Below, piece by piece: positions 15,631-25,403 of a DNA stretch of 64,000 bases. The stretch's first letter is position 1, and each line of letters opens with the position of its first letter. Under the pieces are notes generated by a model. It was not told the origin of the DNA. It worked only from the letters and a program-made list of their open reading frames with translations, and ran no database searches. The stretch is from assembly GCF_029690045.1 (NCBI RefSeq), contig NZ_CP121464.1, positions 1,612,001 through 1,676,000 of the forward strand, written 5' to 3'. The position numbers and the translations under genes are program-made. Source of the DNA: Janthinobacterium rivuli (lineage in GTDB: Bacteria; Pseudomonadota; Gammaproteobacteria; Burkholderiales; Burkholderiaceae_D).

Positions 15631-16269
15631 CTATTTGGGGCAGTTGCCGATCATCGTTTCCCCCTGCTTGCCCGCGCGCGTGGTCACGCACAGGCTGCCC
15701 AGCGCGCTGGTGATCTTGTAGGTGCGGCTGCCCTTGGCCTCATTCGCGCCCACTTCCTCGATTTTTGACGCCTCATACCATTTCGGCGGCACGGCCGCGT
15801 AGGCTTCGGCAAATCCTTGCTGCATGCGCTTGAAGCCCGTGTCCTCCAGTTTTTGTTCTCCCCGCTGGGGAAATTCCTTGCGTAAATCCTTGTCGATCTT
15901 GCCCACGTCGCGTTTGGCTTGCGCCAGGATATCGGCCGCGCTGGGCGCTGGCGGCGCCGTGATCGCTTCCGGCGTTGCCGGCGCCGGCGCCTGCTCGACG
16001 GCAGGTGGCGGCAAGGGGCGGCTGACGGGCGCCGGTATGGTTCGGCGCGGCACGTTTTCAGCGGCCGGTTTTGCGCTGCGCAAGGCTATCGGCCTGGGCG
16101 GCGCGGGGGCCGTGTAGCGCAGCCAGGCGATGGCCAGACCCTGCGGCAGGTGCTCGTCGGCGGCAAGGCGGGGACGCGACTGCAGGACGATGTAGGCCAG
16201 CCCCGCGTGCAGCAGGACGATCAGCAGCAGGCCGGGAGCGCGGCGGGGCAGGGGTGGCAGCGAGGTCAT
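15631..16269 (-). CDS. Membrane-anchored proline-rich hypothetical protein
   Basis: A 212-residue protein of unknown function, ending five bases beyond the MFS gene's stop on the opposite strand. One membrane helix lies at residues 12-30 (GLLLIVLLHAGLAYIVL), followed by a proline/alanine-rich spacer (about 50-110) and a folded C-terminal domain with two cysteines (SLCVTT and IGNCPK near the end). The layout resembles TonB or other periplasm-spanning proteins, but the TonB C-terminal domain is not recognisable. The cysteines could form a periplasmic disulfide. Confidence 0.7.
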   Translation of the reverse strand: MTSLPPLPRRAPGLLLIVLLHAGLAYIVLQSRPRLAADEHLPQGLAIAWLRYTAPAPPRPIALRSAKPAAENVPRRTIPAPVSRPLPPPAVEQAPAPATPEAITAPPAPSAADILAQAKRDVGKIDKDLRKEFPQRGEQKLEDTGFKRMQQGFAEAYAAVPPKWYEASKIEEVGANEAKGSRTYKITSALGSLCVTTRAGKQGETMIGNCPK

Positions 16270-16442
16270 GGAGGGCAGGGTTGTTCAGGTACGCCAATGT
16301 ATCTGAAGGATTTGATAATTGTCTAGAATGTCACAAGCGCTTACAAAAAAGTGCCGCATGGAAATTTCGACGCCGTGGCCGCTGGCGGGGAACCCTGCGC
16401 CGGCCTGGCGATCCAACTCCCAATACCATGGGAGGACACATC

Positions 16443-16769
16443 ATGATGCAGGCAAAGGAAGTGGCACGGCGCTTTGGCGCCATCGAACACGCAATCGGCC
16501 AGGCGGCCCAGCTGTGCGGCAAGCAGCAGGGCATGCCCATGGACTTGAAGGATTGCATCAACCAGCTGGACCAGCAAAAGAGCGCCGTGCGGCAAGCCAT
16601 CGACACGCAAGACGATGCGCGCATCCGGCAAGCCGTCGACCAGATGGAATCCTTGGGCGACCGCGCCAAGCGGGCCTGCGGCACGGCGGCCAGCGTCACG
16701 CCGGAAATGAAGAGCGCCGTGCTCAAGGTGCACGATGAGTTGTCGGACCTGAAGCACCAGCTGCATTAA
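16443..16769 (+). CDS. Small hypothetical helical protein
   Basis: A 108-residue protein of unknown function, predicted to be almost entirely helical. It carries three cysteines (AQLCGKQ, KDCINQL, KRACGTA) in a spacing that could form a helical hairpin disulfide or bind metal. There is no signal peptide. The start has a strong GGAGG site 6-9 nt before the ATGs at 16443 and 16446. It is convergent with the LytTR regulator gene (13-bp gap). No family is recognised. Confidence 0.65.
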   Translation: MMQAKEVARRFGAIEHAIGQAAQLCGKQQGMPMDLKDCINQLDQQKSAVRQAIDTQDDARIRQAVDQMESLGDRAKRACGTAASVTPEMKSAVLKVHDELSDLKHQLH

Positions 16770-16782
16770 CCAGCTGCATTAG

Positions 16783-17667
16783 CTACATCTGGCGGAACAA
16801 ATGCGCATATAAAGGGCTGACGCGCAGTTGCGCCGGGTGCTGGCGCAGGGTCAGCGACAGCTTGCCGGCCTCGTCGCGCACGGCCGTGGCGATGGCGCTG
16901 GCGTTGACGATGGTGCCCCGGTGGATTTGCCAGAATTGTTGCGGGTCCAGCTGGGGCAAGAGTTCCTTCAGGCTCGTGCGTATCAGCGCTTCGCTGTCCT
17001 GGCACACGACGTTGATGTATTTGTCCAGCGCTTCGAAATACACGACGTCGGCCAGCGCGATCATGCGCACGCTGTTGCCGACGGCGGCCCGTATCATTTG
17101 CAGGCGCGGGGCGGGCGGCAGCATGGCTTGCAGCTGGCTCAGCAGGCGGGCCATGTTGTCGTCGCTGGCGGACTGGGTTGCCTGCGGCGCTGGCGGCACC
17201 GTTTCGGCTGGCGCTGCTGTTGCAGTGGTTGCAGTGGTTGCAGCGGTGCCGCTGCCACCGCCGCTGTCGCGCAAGCGCTGCTGCAGCCGTTCCACCGTCT
17301 TGCCCAGTCGCGCATCGTTGACGGGTTTTAAGACGTAGTCGGCGGCCGCGTGCTCGAAAGCGGCCAGCGCATATTCGTCGTAGGCGGTCACAAACACGAT
17401 GTGGGGAAACGCAACGCCGTCGGGCCACTGTTCCGCCAGTTCCTCGGCCGCTTCCAGGCCCGTCTTGCCTGGCATCTTGATGTCGAGAAAGAGGATGTCG
17501 GGTTGCAGCGCCAGGCCTTGCCGCAAGGCTTCCACGCCATTGGGGCAGGTGGCAACGATGTCGAGCTCTGGCCACAGCCGCTGCAAGGCGTGCGCGAGGG
17601 CGGCGGCGAGTATCGGTTCGTCTTCGGCGATCAGGGCGCGTGGCGCGCGTGGAGTGTATTGGCTCAT
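16783..17667 (-). CDS. LytTR-type response regulator
   Basis: A 294-residue response regulator. The receiver domain is residues 10-130, with the acidic pair Glu15/Asp16 and phospho-acceptor Asp62 (LFLDIKMPG). The linker (about 135-180) is Ala/Thr-rich and repetitive. The C-terminal LytTR DNA-binding domain is residues 190-290 (YFEALDKYINVV and QIHRGTIVNASAIA). It belongs to the AlgR/LytR/BtsR style regulators. Its ATG overlaps the stop of the upstream kinase gene by 4 bp, so the two are translationally coupled partners. Confidence 0.93.
   Translation of the reverse strand: MSQYTPRAPRALIAEDEPILAAALAHALQRLWPELDIVATCPNGVEALRQGLALQPDILFLDIKMPGKTGLEAAEELAEQWPDGVAFPHIVFVTAYDEYALAAFEHAAADYVLKPVNDARLGKTVERLQQRLRDSGGGSGTAATTATTATAAPAETVPPAPQATQSASDDNMARLLSQLQAMLPPAPRLQMIRAAVGNSVRMIALADVVYFEALDKYINVVCQDSEALIRTSLKELLPQLDPQQFWQIHRGTIVNASAIATAVRDEAGKLSLTLRQHPAQLRVSPLYAHLFRQM
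17219..17245 (-). repeat. Three tandem 9-bp units in the LytTR regulator linker
   Basis: GTTGCAGTG repeated three times on the plus strand (17219-17227, 17228-17236, 17237-17245, the last with one change). It encodes Thr-Ala-Thr type triplets in the interdomain linker. Because the unit is a multiple of three, copy-number change would alter linker length without breaking the frame. Confidence 0.85.
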
Positions 17668-18782
17668 GCGAGGGGACTCGTGATGGTGGATGGAAGGGGG
17701 AATGTCAGGCGGGCCGTCGCGCCCGCCGGATGGTTGGCGGCCAGCGACAGGCTGGCGGTATCGCCATGCATGCCGCGCAGGCGTTCGCGGATATTCGCCA
17801 CGCCCAGGTGCGTGCCCTTGGTCTGGCCCGGATGGTCGAGGCCCAGGCCATCGTCGCTGACGGTAAGAATCAGCACGCCGCCGTCGGTGGCGGCCTGCAC
17901 GTGGATATGGCCGCCTTCGATCTTCGGTTCCAGGCCATGCTGGATGGCGTTTTCCACCAGCGGCTGCAGCAGCATGGGCGGCACCTTGACCTGGCGCAAG
18001 GCATCGGGCAATTCCAGCGCAAAGCGCAGGCGCGCGCCCATGCGTATCGACATCAGGCCCAGGTAGGCTTGCATCAGGGAAAATTCCTGCTCCAGGGTGG
18101 TGGACTCGGCGCGCGAGGAAGAAAGCGTGGCGCGCAAATACTGGATCAGCTGGTCGAGCAGCAACTGGGCGCGCTCCGGATCAAAGCTGATCAGGCCCTG
18201 CAGGTTGGCCAGGGTATTGAACAGCATGTGCGGTTCGATCTGCGCCTGCAGCAGCTGCAGCTGGGCCTGCATGGCCTGGCGCGCCACGGATTCGGCGCGG
18301 GCTTTTTCCTCGGCTGCCGCCATTTGCAGGCGGGCAATCTTTTCGCGGCTGGAGAAAAACAGCACGGCGCCTCCCGTGGCCAGCAGGGTGAATACGAGTG
18401 TGCCCATCATTTGCGTGGGCAGCAGGTTTTCAAAGCCCCCCACGTCCACGCCCGTCAGCCAGCTGAACAGGGCCAAGCCCAATATTTGCGCCACGGGCAC
18501 GGAAATCAGGATGATGAGCATGAAGGGCAGGAATCTGGGCCGCTGGTCCGCGCCCCATAACGTCAGGCGCACACCGTCGATCAGCAGGAAGGCGATCGTG
18601 CCGATGCACATCGAGGCGATCAGGTTTTGGCCAAAATGGCTGCCCGGATTGAGGATGAACGTGATGACAAGCGCGCAGATCACGTTCAGCGCCAGCGCGT
18701 AGCGGGCATCGTGCAGCATGCGGTAGTACGGAGACCTGGCCTTGGCTATTGGCGTATCGGCGGAGGGAGCGTCGGTTTTCAT
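17664..18782 (-). CDS. LytS-type (His_kinase family) sensor kinase
   Basis: A 372-residue membrane histidine kinase. Four hydrophobic segments lie near residues 28-45, 55-72, 85-107 and 126-145, followed by a coiled coil (150-180). The His_kinase domain has QIEPHMLFNTLANLQ with phospho-acceptor His185, in place of the more usual QINPHFLFN. The ATPase domain has PLVENAIQHGLEP and DDGLGL. It lacks an extracytoplasmic sensor domain, so it probably senses within the membrane or through its short loops. The ATG at 18782 was chosen over a frame extending to 18878; its ribosome binding site is weak. Partner: the coupled LytTR regulator. Confidence 0.9.
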   Translation of the reverse strand: MKTDAPSADTPIAKARSPYYRMLHDARYALALNVICALVITFILNPGSHFGQNLIASMCIGTIAFLLIDGVRLTLWGADQRPRFLPFMLIILISVPVAQILGLALFSWLTGVDVGGFENLLPTQMMGTLVFTLLATGGAVLFFSSREKIARLQMAAAEEKARAESVARQAMQAQLQLLQAQIEPHMLFNTLANLQGLISFDPERAQLLLDQLIQYLRATLSSSRAESTTLEQEFSLMQAYLGLMSIRMGARLRFALELPDALRQVKVPPMLLQPLVENAIQHGLEPKIEGGHIHVQAATDGGVLILTVSDDGLGLDHPGQTKGTHLGVANIRERLRGMHGDTASLSLAANHPAGATARLTFPLPSTITSPLA

Positions 18783-18980
18783 GGTGGTGTCTGCTAGTAG
18801 CGATGGGGCATTGTGTGCCAGCGCAGGCCAGGGCGCAACAGAGCTGCGACGAAACGGGACTGGCGCGCCGCCATTCACCGCGGCGCGTCGCCAAACGGGG
18901 CCGCTTTACTTTTCAGCATTGGCACGGGATAGTATGGCAAGACAGTCTTGCATCCATAAAATTGCGATAAAGGAAATCCC

Positions 18981-19724
18981 ATGTGGCCCTATCCACGCAC
19001 CCTGGCGCACCGCGGCGGCGGCACCCTGGCGCCTGAAAATACCCTGGCCGCCTTGCGCTGCGGCCTGGCCTACGGCTATCGCGCCGTGGAATTCGATGTC
19101 ATGCTGGCGTCCGACGGCGTACCCGTCGTGGTGCACGACCCCGAGCTGGGCCGCACCGTGGCCGGCAGCGGCCATGTCAATGACTACACGGCCGCGCAGC
19201 TGGGAGCGATGGAGGCGGGCGCCTGGTTCGGCCCCGCATTCGCAGGCGAAGGCGTGCCCACGTTCGAGGCCGTGGTGGACTATTGCAAGGCGCAGCGCAT
19301 CTGGATGAATATCGAAATCAAGCCGGCGCCCGGCTTCGACGTGCCCACGGGCAAGACCGTGGCGCGCGCTACGCGCGATTGTTTTGCAAAGGAAATTGCT
19401 GCAGGAGAGTTATTGCCGTTGCTATCATCGTTCAGCATCGCTGCATTGGACGCGGCGCGCGAGGCGGCCCCGGAACTGGCGCGCGGCTGGCTGGTCGAAC
19501 AGATACCGGAAGACTGGGTGAAAAAGGCGAAGGAACTGGACGTGGTGGCCATCCATTGCGACCACCAGCAGCTGACGCCGGAACTGGCGCGAGAGGTCAA
19601 GGAGGCGGGATACGGGCTGTTCTGCTACACCGTCAACACGCCGGAGCGGGCCAGCGAGCTGCTGGCCTGGGGCGTGGATGGGTTTTGTACGGACAGGATC
19701 GACCTGATTACTGCGGTGGAATAA
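18981..19724 (+). CDS. ugpQ: Glycerophosphodiester phosphodiesterase
   Basis: A 247-residue cytoplasmic enzyme that splits glycerophosphodiesters into glycerol-3-phosphate and an alcohol. The metal and catalytic motif reads LAHRGGGTLAPENT (residues 8-21), followed by VEFDVMLASDG and VVVHDPELGRT, the GDPD hallmarks including the second catalytic His. Length is that of UgpQ. AAAGGA lies 6 nt before the ATG. No ugpBAEC genes are adjacent (the sugar ABC genes at 47.8-53.3 kb belong to the GlcNAc locus). Confidence 0.93.
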   Translation: MWPYPRTLAHRGGGTLAPENTLAALRCGLAYGYRAVEFDVMLASDGVPVVVHDPELGRTVAGSGHVNDYTAAQLGAMEAGAWFGPAFAGEGVPTFEAVVDYCKAQRIWMNIEIKPAPGFDVPTGKTVARATRDCFAKEIAAGELLPLLSSFSIAALDAAREAAPELARGWLVEQIPEDWVKKAKELDVVAIHCDHQQLTPELAREVKEAGYGLFCYTVNTPERASELLAWGVDGFCTDRIDLITAVE

Positions 19725-19749
19725 TGTGATGAATACGCAGCGGAAATCC

Positions 19750-19776
19750 GGGGTCAGACCCGTCGGGTCTGACCCC
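19750..19776. repeat. GGGGTC-type perfect hairpin, copy 1
   Basis: A 12-bp perfect stem GGGGTCAGACCC / GGGTCTGACCCC with loop GTC, between the convergent ugpQ and znuD-like genes. Two close relatives occur at 29606 and 53346. It probably acts as a bidirectional terminator or REP-like element. Confidence 0.85.
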
Positions 19777-19808
19777 AGCAGTTCGGCAGTTGTCGTCCAG
19801 AAAAAAGG

Positions 19809-21866
19809 TTAGAACGTTACACGCATGCCTACTGTCAAGTTACGTCCCATCAACGGCGCCGCATTCTTGATGAACGAGGTGTGGCTGTACGCCAATTCGT
19901 TCGTCAGGTTATTCGCCTTGATGTAGAACTGGGCCGGCGTCGTGCCGATGCGCGTGTCGTAGTTGGCGGACAGGTTCAGCATGTTGTAGCCCGGCGTTGC
20001 CGTTTCAAATGCTGCCACTTTATCCTGCTTGCCCACGCGGTAGAGCTCGGCCACGCCGCTCCACGCCTGCCAGTTGGCGTCGAACTTCACACCAAAACGC
20101 TGGGCCGGAATGCGCGGCAAGTTGCCACCATCGTTGGCCAGCTTGGCCCGCACGTAGTCGCCGAACACGCTGGCGCCGAACATGGGGTTCAACTGCTGGC
20201 GGATCTGCCCTTCGACGCCCGTGAACGTGGCGTCGCGCTGGGCGTACTGGATCAGCTGGAAGCCTTCGTGATTGTCCAGCGTGCTGCCGAAGATGTAGTT
20301 GTCGACCTTGTTGCGGTAGGCGCTGGCCGAGAACGTCGTGGCGCCCGCATATTTGCGCAAGGTTAAGTCGATATTGTTCGACGTTTCCTTGCCCAGGTTT
20401 TCATTGCCCAGCTCATACGTGGCTGTGGCCATGTGCACGCCGTGCGCATACAGTTCCTCGGCGCTGGGCAGGCGGTGCGTGCGCGAAATGGTCGAACCGA
20501 GCGAATACTGGGGCGCGAATTTCCACACGGCACCCAGGGAAATCGAGGTGCCCTTGGCGCTGCGGTCTTGCAAGGTGGCGCTGTCGACCGTGATGTCTTG
20601 CCATTCGTGGCGCAAGCCCGCTTCGAAGCGCCATTGGTCGAGCTTGTATTCTTCCACCAGGAAAGCCGCGTGTTTCTTTGTTACCGTCGGCGCCACGTAC
20701 GCTTCTTCGCCCAAGGCGGAGAAATCGCGTTTCGACGTTTGCAGGCCGACCACGCCGCGCCAGCCGAAGACGGGATGGTGTTCCATTTCCAGGCGCGCGT
20801 CGTGGCCCTTGTTTTTAAACGTGGTGGCGATTTCCGTGCCTTCGATTTCATCGTGCTTGTAATCGGTGAACGCGGCGCGCAGGCGCAGCTTGGCGAAGCC
20901 GGGCACGGGGTCGCGCAGTTCGCTGCGCACATCCCAGCGTTCGCTCTTCAGTTTTACGTACGGCACGCTTTCGTGTTCATGCTCGTGCTCATGTTCCTCT
21001 TCGTCGCCATGGCCGTGGCCTTCGTGGCCGCCGCAATGCAGGTGCGTGCCGTGCGGGTGGCAGCTCTCGAATTCGTGGTTGTGGCCAGGTAAGCCATACT
21101 CCGCATGCTGGCTGGTGAAGGCCAGGCCCAGGAAGCCGCGCGATCCTACCCACGACACGCCCACGCTGCCCGTGTCCGTCTTGTTGTAGCTGCCGCCTAC
21201 TTTCGAGCCGCCTTCCCAGCCGCTGCCGACCTTGTATTCTTTCGCGTCGCGCTTGACGCCTTCCGCGTGGAAGGCGATGTTGCCGGAGCCGCCAGTCACT
21301 TCAAAAGCGCCCGCCTTTTCGCGCGCGCCCGAGTTGGCGCGCACTTCCGCGCTGCCTTCCAAGCCCTTTGCCGGCACGCGCGTGGGGATTTTCTTGTCGA
21401 TTACGTTGACGACGCCACCGACGGCGCCGCCGCCATACGCCAGCGCGGACGGGCCGCGCAAGACTTCAATCTGTTCCGACAGCATCGGTTCGGCCGCGAC
21501 AGCATGGTCGGGGCTGATGGTCGATGCATCCTGCACTTCGGCGCCGTCGGACAGCACTTTCACGCGCGGGCCATCCATGCCGCGGATGATGGGACGGCTG
21601 GCGCCTGCGCCGAAATGGCTGGACGTGATGCCGGGCTGGCCGGCCAGCGTTTCACCGAGGGTCGCTGCCCTTGCCAGCACCAGTGCCTCGCCTTCGAGCA
21701 CGGTGACGGGCGTGCTCATGTCGTCGCTGCCCAGGGCCAGCGCGCTGGCCGAGACGGTGACGGCAGGCAAGGTTGTCGCCTGCTGCGCCAGGGCGCTGGC
21801 AGGGGCGGCAAAGGCCAGCATGATGGCCAGCGCGACGGGAGTGGGTTGGTGAGGACGTACGGACAT
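19809..21866 (-). CDS. znuD: TonB-dependent receptor, ZnuD-like zinc importer
   Basis: A 685-residue outer-membrane receptor with a signal peptide (cleavage likely after the ALAQQ region), a plug domain (VTVLEGEAL ... RPIIRGMDGPRVKVL) and a C-terminal beta-barrel ending in phenylalanine. A loop at about residues 263-299 is rich in His, Glu and two Cys (phrases CHPHGTHLHCGGHEGHGHG and EEEHEHEHEHE), as in ZnuD zinc receptors. It is divergent from a Fur-family regulator with an operator between them, which supports zinc rather than iron or copper. ATG at 21866 is used; a TTG two codons earlier is closer to the AAGGA site. Confidence 0.88.
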   Translation of the reverse strand: MSVRPHQPTPVALAIMLAFAAPASALAQQATTLPAVTVSASALALGSDDMSTPVTVLEGEALVLARAATLGETLAGQPGITSSHFGAGASRPIIRGMDGPRVKVLSDGAEVQDASTISPDHAVAAEPMLSEQIEVLRGPSALAYGGGAVGGVVNVIDKKIPTRVPAKGLEGSAEVRANSGAREKAGAFEVTGGSGNIAFHAEGVKRDAKEYKVGSGWEGGSKVGGSYNKTDTGSVGVSWVGSRGFLGLAFTSQHAEYGLPGHNHEFESCHPHGTHLHCGGHEGHGHGDEEEHEHEHEHESVPYVKLKSERWDVRSELRDPVPGFAKLRLRAAFTDYKHDEIEGTEIATTFKNKGHDARLEMEHHPVFGWRGVVGLQTSKRDFSALGEEAYVAPTVTKKHAAFLVEEYKLDQWRFEAGLRHEWQDITVDSATLQDRSAKGTSISLGAVWKFAPQYSLGSTISRTHRLPSAEELYAHGVHMATATYELGNENLGKETSNNIDLTLRKYAGATTFSASAYRNKVDNYIFGSTLDNHEGFQLIQYAQRDATFTGVEGQIRQQLNPMFGASVFGDYVRAKLANDGGNLPRIPAQRFGVKFDANWQAWSGVAELYRVGKQDKVAAFETATPGYNMLNLSANYDTRIGTTPAQFYIKANNLTNELAYSHTSFIKNAAPLMGRNLTVGMRVTF

Positions 21867-21947
21867 GGGCAAGATTTCCTTATCGGCTATCGGTGTTGGC
21901 AGGGTTGGGGCAGCGCGTGAAAAGGAAATAGCCTGCCCTAAGTTGAT

Positions 21948-21967
21948 AATGATAACCCATTATCATT
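21948..21967. promoter_or_regulatory. Zur/Fur-type operator between znuD-like and zur
   Basis: A perfect inverted repeat AATGATAA-CCCA-TTATCATT in the 158-bp divergent gap, 58 bp before the regulator start and 81 bp before the receptor start. Its form is close to the Fur-family box consensus. Because the adjacent regulator is Zur-like, binding by Zur with zinc as corepressor is inferred. Confidence 0.75.
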
Positions 21968-22024
21968 ACTGTGTGACAGTTTTTCCGGGCGGTAGATAGA
22001 GGCGGATGGTGTATTCTGTCGGCT

Positions 22025-22465
22025 ATGGAACGCACAACACGTCAAAAAACCGCTATTCAAGCCGCCATCGAGTCGGCCCAGCGCCCATTATCGGCGCAGG
22101 AAATCCTCGAACAGGCCAGCTTGCAGGTGACGCAGCTGGGTATTGCCACCGTTTACCGCAACTTGAAGTCCCTGGTGCTGGAAGAAAAAGTGCATGTGGT
22201 GACCTTGCCGGGTGAAAATCCGCGCTATGAGTCGAATGCTGTCGCCAATCACCACCACCACCATTTCCAGTGCACCACCTGCCAGCGCGTGTTCGACGTG
22301 CATGATTGCCCGGGTGACTTGAAGCGCATGGCGCCGCAAGGCTTTGTTGTCGAGCGCCATGAACTGACCCTGTACGGCCGCTGCGCCGACTGCAATGCGG
22401 CGGCCGGCGCCAGTGTGGCTGGCACAGCCCCGCACGCCTGCGCCAGCCACCACGACCCGGCTTGA
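22025..22465 (+). CDS. zur: Fur-family regulator, probably Zur
   Basis: A 146-residue metalloregulator. The N-terminal winged helix (residues 1-80) contains [13 protein letters not shown]. The dimerisation domain holds [20 protein letters not shown] and YGRCADC, two CxxC pairs that form the structural zinc site plus a histidine cluster for the sensory site. The tail is rich in Cys and His (HACASHHD). Position next to a ZnuD-like receptor favours Zur over Fur. It lies upstream of alaS, which has its own -10 box. Confidence 0.82.
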   Translation: MERTTRQKTAIQAAIESAQRPLSAQEILEQASLQVTQLGIATVYRNLKSLVLEEKVHVVTLPGENPRYESNAVANHHHHHFQCTTCQRVFDVHDCPGDLKRMAPQGFVVERHELTLYGRCADCNAAAGASVAGTAPHACASHHDPA

Positions 22466-22541
22466 GCGGGCAGGGCGGTATGCGTGGGCAGGCTTGCAAC
22501 AATGCTGCCTGTCCGGCGCCAATTCCCGTACCCAGATCACG

Positions 22542-22547
22542 TATAAT
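22542..22547 (+). promoter_or_regulatory. Candidate -10 box of alaS
   Basis: TATAAT 39 nt before the alaS start codon, in the 121-bp gap after zur. No good -35 hexamer is seen at the normal spacing, so this is a partial promoter call. Confidence 0.4.
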
Positions 22548-22586
22548 CTTCCCTTTAAAGCTGCCGCCACTCTTTGCCAAAAAAAC

Positions 22587-25199
22587 ATGAAATCAACTGA
22601 AATCCGCGACAAGTTCCTCAAATTTTTCGAGTCCAAGGGCCATTCCATCGTCCGTTCCAGCTCCCTGGTGCCAGGCAATGATCCGACCTTGCTGTTGACG
22701 AACAGCGGCATGGTGCAATTCAAGGACGTGTTTACGGGCACGGACAGCCGTCCGTACACGCGCGCCACCTCGGTGCAGCGCTGCGTGCGCGCCGGCGGCA
22801 AGCACAACGATCTGGAAAACGTCGGCTACACGGCGCGCCACCATACTTTCTTTGAAATGCTGGGCAACTTCAGCTTTGGCGACTATTTCAAGCGCGACGC
22901 GATTCAATACGCGTGGGAACTGCTGACCAAAGTCTATGGCTTGCCGGCTGACAAGCTGACCGTCACCGTGTACATCGAAGATGACGAAGCGTACGATATC
23001 TGGGCAAAAGAAATCGGCGTGCCCGTCGAGCGCATCATCCGCATCGGCGACAACAAGGGTGCGCGCTACGCATCGGACAATTTCTGGCAGATGGCTGATA
23101 CGGGCCCATGCGGCCCATGCACGGAAATCTTCTATGACCACGGCGCCGACATTCCTGGCGGCCCGCCGGGCTCGCCTGACGAAGACGGCGACCGCTTCAT
23201 TGAAATCTGGAATCTCGTGTTCATGCAGTTCAACCGCGACGAAGCGGGCGTCATGCACAAGTTGCCGAAGCCATGCGTCGACACGGGCATGGGCATGGAG
23301 CGCCTGGCCGCCGTGCTGCAGCACGTGCATTCGAACTATGAAATCGACCTGTTCCAGCACCTGATCCGCGCTGCCGCGCGCGAAACGGGCGCCACGGACC
23401 TGGAAAACAAGTCGCTGCGCGTGATCGCCGACCACATCCGCGCCGCCGCCTTCATGATCGTCGACGGCATCATCCCGGGCAGCGAAGGCCGCGCGTACGT
23501 ATTGCGCCGCATCATCCGCCGCGCCCTGCGCCATGGCCACAAGCTGGGCCAGACGAAACCGTTCTTCTACAAGCTGGTGGCTGACCTCGCCATCGAGATG
23601 GGCGGCGCCTATCCAGAGCTGGAAGACGCGAAAGACAACGTCGCCAACATGCTCAAAGCCGAGGAAGAGCGTTTCGGCGAAACCCTGGAAACGGGCATGA
23701 AAGTGCTGGAAGCGCAGCTGGCCAAGGATGCCACGGGCATCGACGGCGCCACCGCGTTTACTTTGTACGAAACGTATGGCTTCCCGCCGGACCTGACGGC
23801 CGACATCTGCCGCGAACGCAACATCAGTTTCGACCAGGTGGGCTACGAGGTTGCCTTGAAGGAAAGCCAGGAACTGTCGCGCAAGGGCGGCAAGACGCAC
23901 AAGGACAGCAAGGTCGAGTACACGGGCGAGAAAAACACATTCGTCGGCTACGACCAATTGACGTTCAGCGGCAAGGTCGTGGCGCTGTACGCGGCCGGCA
24001 CGCAGGTCACGGAACTGAAGGCGGGCCAGGAAGGCATCGTCGTGCTCGACACCACGCCGTTCTACGCCGAATCGGGCGGCCAGGTGGGCGACCAGGGCGT
24101 GATCGCCTCGGGCGCGGGCAGCTTTGCCGTCAGCGACACGCTGAAAATCCAGGCGGACGTGTTCGGCCACCACGGCGTGCTGGAGTCCGGTGTATTGAAA
24201 GTGGGCGACGCCGTCTCGGCGCAAGTCGATACGGCCAAGCGCGCGCGCACCATCCGCAACCACTCGGCCACGCACTTGATGCACAAGGCTTTGCGCGAAG
24301 TGCTGGGCAGCCACGTGGCGCAAAAGGGCTCGCTGGTCGATCCCGATAAAACCCGTTTCGACTTCAGCCACCATGCGCCGATGACGGCGGAACAGATCGT
24401 CGCCGTGGAAACCATCGTCAACAAAGAGATCCTGGAAAACCGCGCCACGCAGGCGCACCTGATGTCGTTTGACGATGCCGTCAAGCATGGCGCGATGGCC
24501 CTGTTCGGCGAGAAATACGGCGACGAAGTGCGCGTGCTCGACATCGGCAGCTCGAAAGAGCTGTGCGGCGGCGTCCACGTGCAGCGCACGGGCGACATCG
24601 GCCTGTTCAAGATCATCGGCGAAAGCGGTGTTGCCGCCGGTATCCGCCGCGTGGAAGCGGTGACGGGCGAGGGCGCGCTGGCGCTGGTGCAAACCATCAA
24701 CCGCCGCCTGGTCGAAGCAGCGCAAGCGCTGAAGGCGCAACCGGAAGAACTGACTGCCCGTATCGGACAGGTGCAGGACCATGTGAAGGCGCTGGAGAAG
24801 GAACTGGCCGCGCTGAAATCGAAACTGGCTTCGGGCCAGGGCGATGAGCTGGTCACGCAAGCCGTCGATGTGAACGGCATCAAGGTGCTCGCTGCCGTGC
24901 TCGATGGCGCCGACGTGGCCCGTTTGCGTGAAACCATGGACAAGCTGAAGGACAAGCTGAAAACGGCCGCCATCGTGCTGGCCAGCGTGGCTGACGGCAA
25001 GGTCAGCCTGATCGCCGGCGTGACGGCGGACGCCACGTCGAAGGTCAAAGCGGGCGAGCTGGTGAACTTCGTTGCACAGCAAGTGGGCGGAAAAGGCGGC
25101 GGACGCCCCGATATGGCGCAGGCTGGCGGTACCGATCCGAGTGGTCTGGCGGACGCCCTGGCTGGCGTGCCGGCCTGGGTCGGCGAACGCGCAAAATAA
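22587..25199 (+). CDS. alaS: Alanine--tRNA ligase
   Basis: An 870-residue class II synthetase that charges tRNA-Ala. The N-terminal catalytic domain begins with FKDVFTG and [20 protein letters not shown] (motif region). The editing domain carries the zinc-binding [11 protein letters not shown] and the [13 protein letters not shown] stretch. The C-terminal oligomerisation domain (about 710-870) includes a coiled coil and a glycine-rich [15 protein letters not shown] motif shared with DHHA1. Length is normal (E. coli 876). The ATG at 22587 replaces the longer open frame from 22395. A strong terminator follows. Confidence 0.98.
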   Translation: MKSTEIRDKFLKFFESKGHSIVRSSSLVPGNDPTLLLTNSGMVQFKDVFTGTDSRPYTRATSVQRCVRAGGKHNDLENVGYTARHHTFFEMLGNFSFGDYFKRDAIQYAWELLTKVYGLPADKLTVTVYIEDDEAYDIWAKEIGVPVERIIRIGDNKGARYASDNFWQMADTGPCGPCTEIFYDHGADIPGGPPGSPDEDGDRFIEIWNLVFMQFNRDEAGVMHKLPKPCVDTGMGMERLAAVLQHVHSNYEIDLFQHLIRAAARETGATDLENKSLRVIADHIRAAAFMIVDGIIPGSEGRAYVLRRIIRRALRHGHKLGQTKPFFYKLVADLAIEMGGAYPELEDAKDNVANMLKAEEERFGETLETGMKVLEAQLAKDATGIDGATAFTLYETYGFPPDLTADICRERNISFDQVGYEVALKESQELSRKGGKTHKDSKVEYTGEKNTFVGYDQLTFSGKVVALYAAGTQVTELKAGQEGIVVLDTTPFYAESGGQVGDQGVIASGAGSFAVSDTLKIQADVFGHHGVLESGVLKVGDAVSAQVDTAKRARTIRNHSATHLMHKALREVLGSHVAQKGSLVDPDKTRFDFSHHAPMTAEQIVAVETIVNKEILENRATQAHLMSFDDAVKHGAMALFGEKYGDEVRVLDIGSSKELCGGVHVQRTGDIGLFKIIGESGVAAGIRRVEAVTGEGALALVQTINRRLVEAAQALKAQPEELTARIGQVQDHVKALEKELAALKSKLASGQGDELVTQAVDVNGIKVLAAVLDGADVARLRETMDKLKDKLKTAAIVLASVADGKVSLIAGVTADATSKVKAGELVNFVAQQVGGKGGGRPDMAQAGGTDPSGLADALAGVPAWVGERAK

Positions 25200-25245
25200 G
25201 GCGTAAGCTAGCAGGCATGCGGGGTTTTCACCCCACAGCCCCTTG

Positions 25246-25280
25246 AAAACGGCCCGCAGACGGTGTTTGCGGGCCGTTTT
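25246..25280 (+). terminator. Rho-independent terminator after alaS
   Basis: Stem AAAACGGCCCGCA / TGCGGGCCGTTTT with a 9-nt loop and a T run, 47 bp after the alaS stop. A smaller GGGG/CCCC hairpin (25221-25234) precedes it. Confidence 0.9.
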
Positions 25281-25403
25281 GCCGTGTGGAATCTCGTTGT
25301 GACACCACAACAGCCGATGAACTATTTTGGTGCAGCGCGTCAATGCCCCTGATTTAGAGTAGTATGTCGAAAATCAGTACAACAAAACAATGGTGGGATA
25401 TTG

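Noticed and set aside
17219..17245. Possible CRISPR-like repeat
   Set aside because: Three 9-bp units without spacers are a coding microsatellite. No CRISPR array or cas gene was seen in the window.
22593..25343. A 916-residue open frame antisense to alaS
   Set aside because: High GC content leaves long antisense frames open. Its composition is Ala/Arg/His-rich without domains, and alaS on the other strand is certain.
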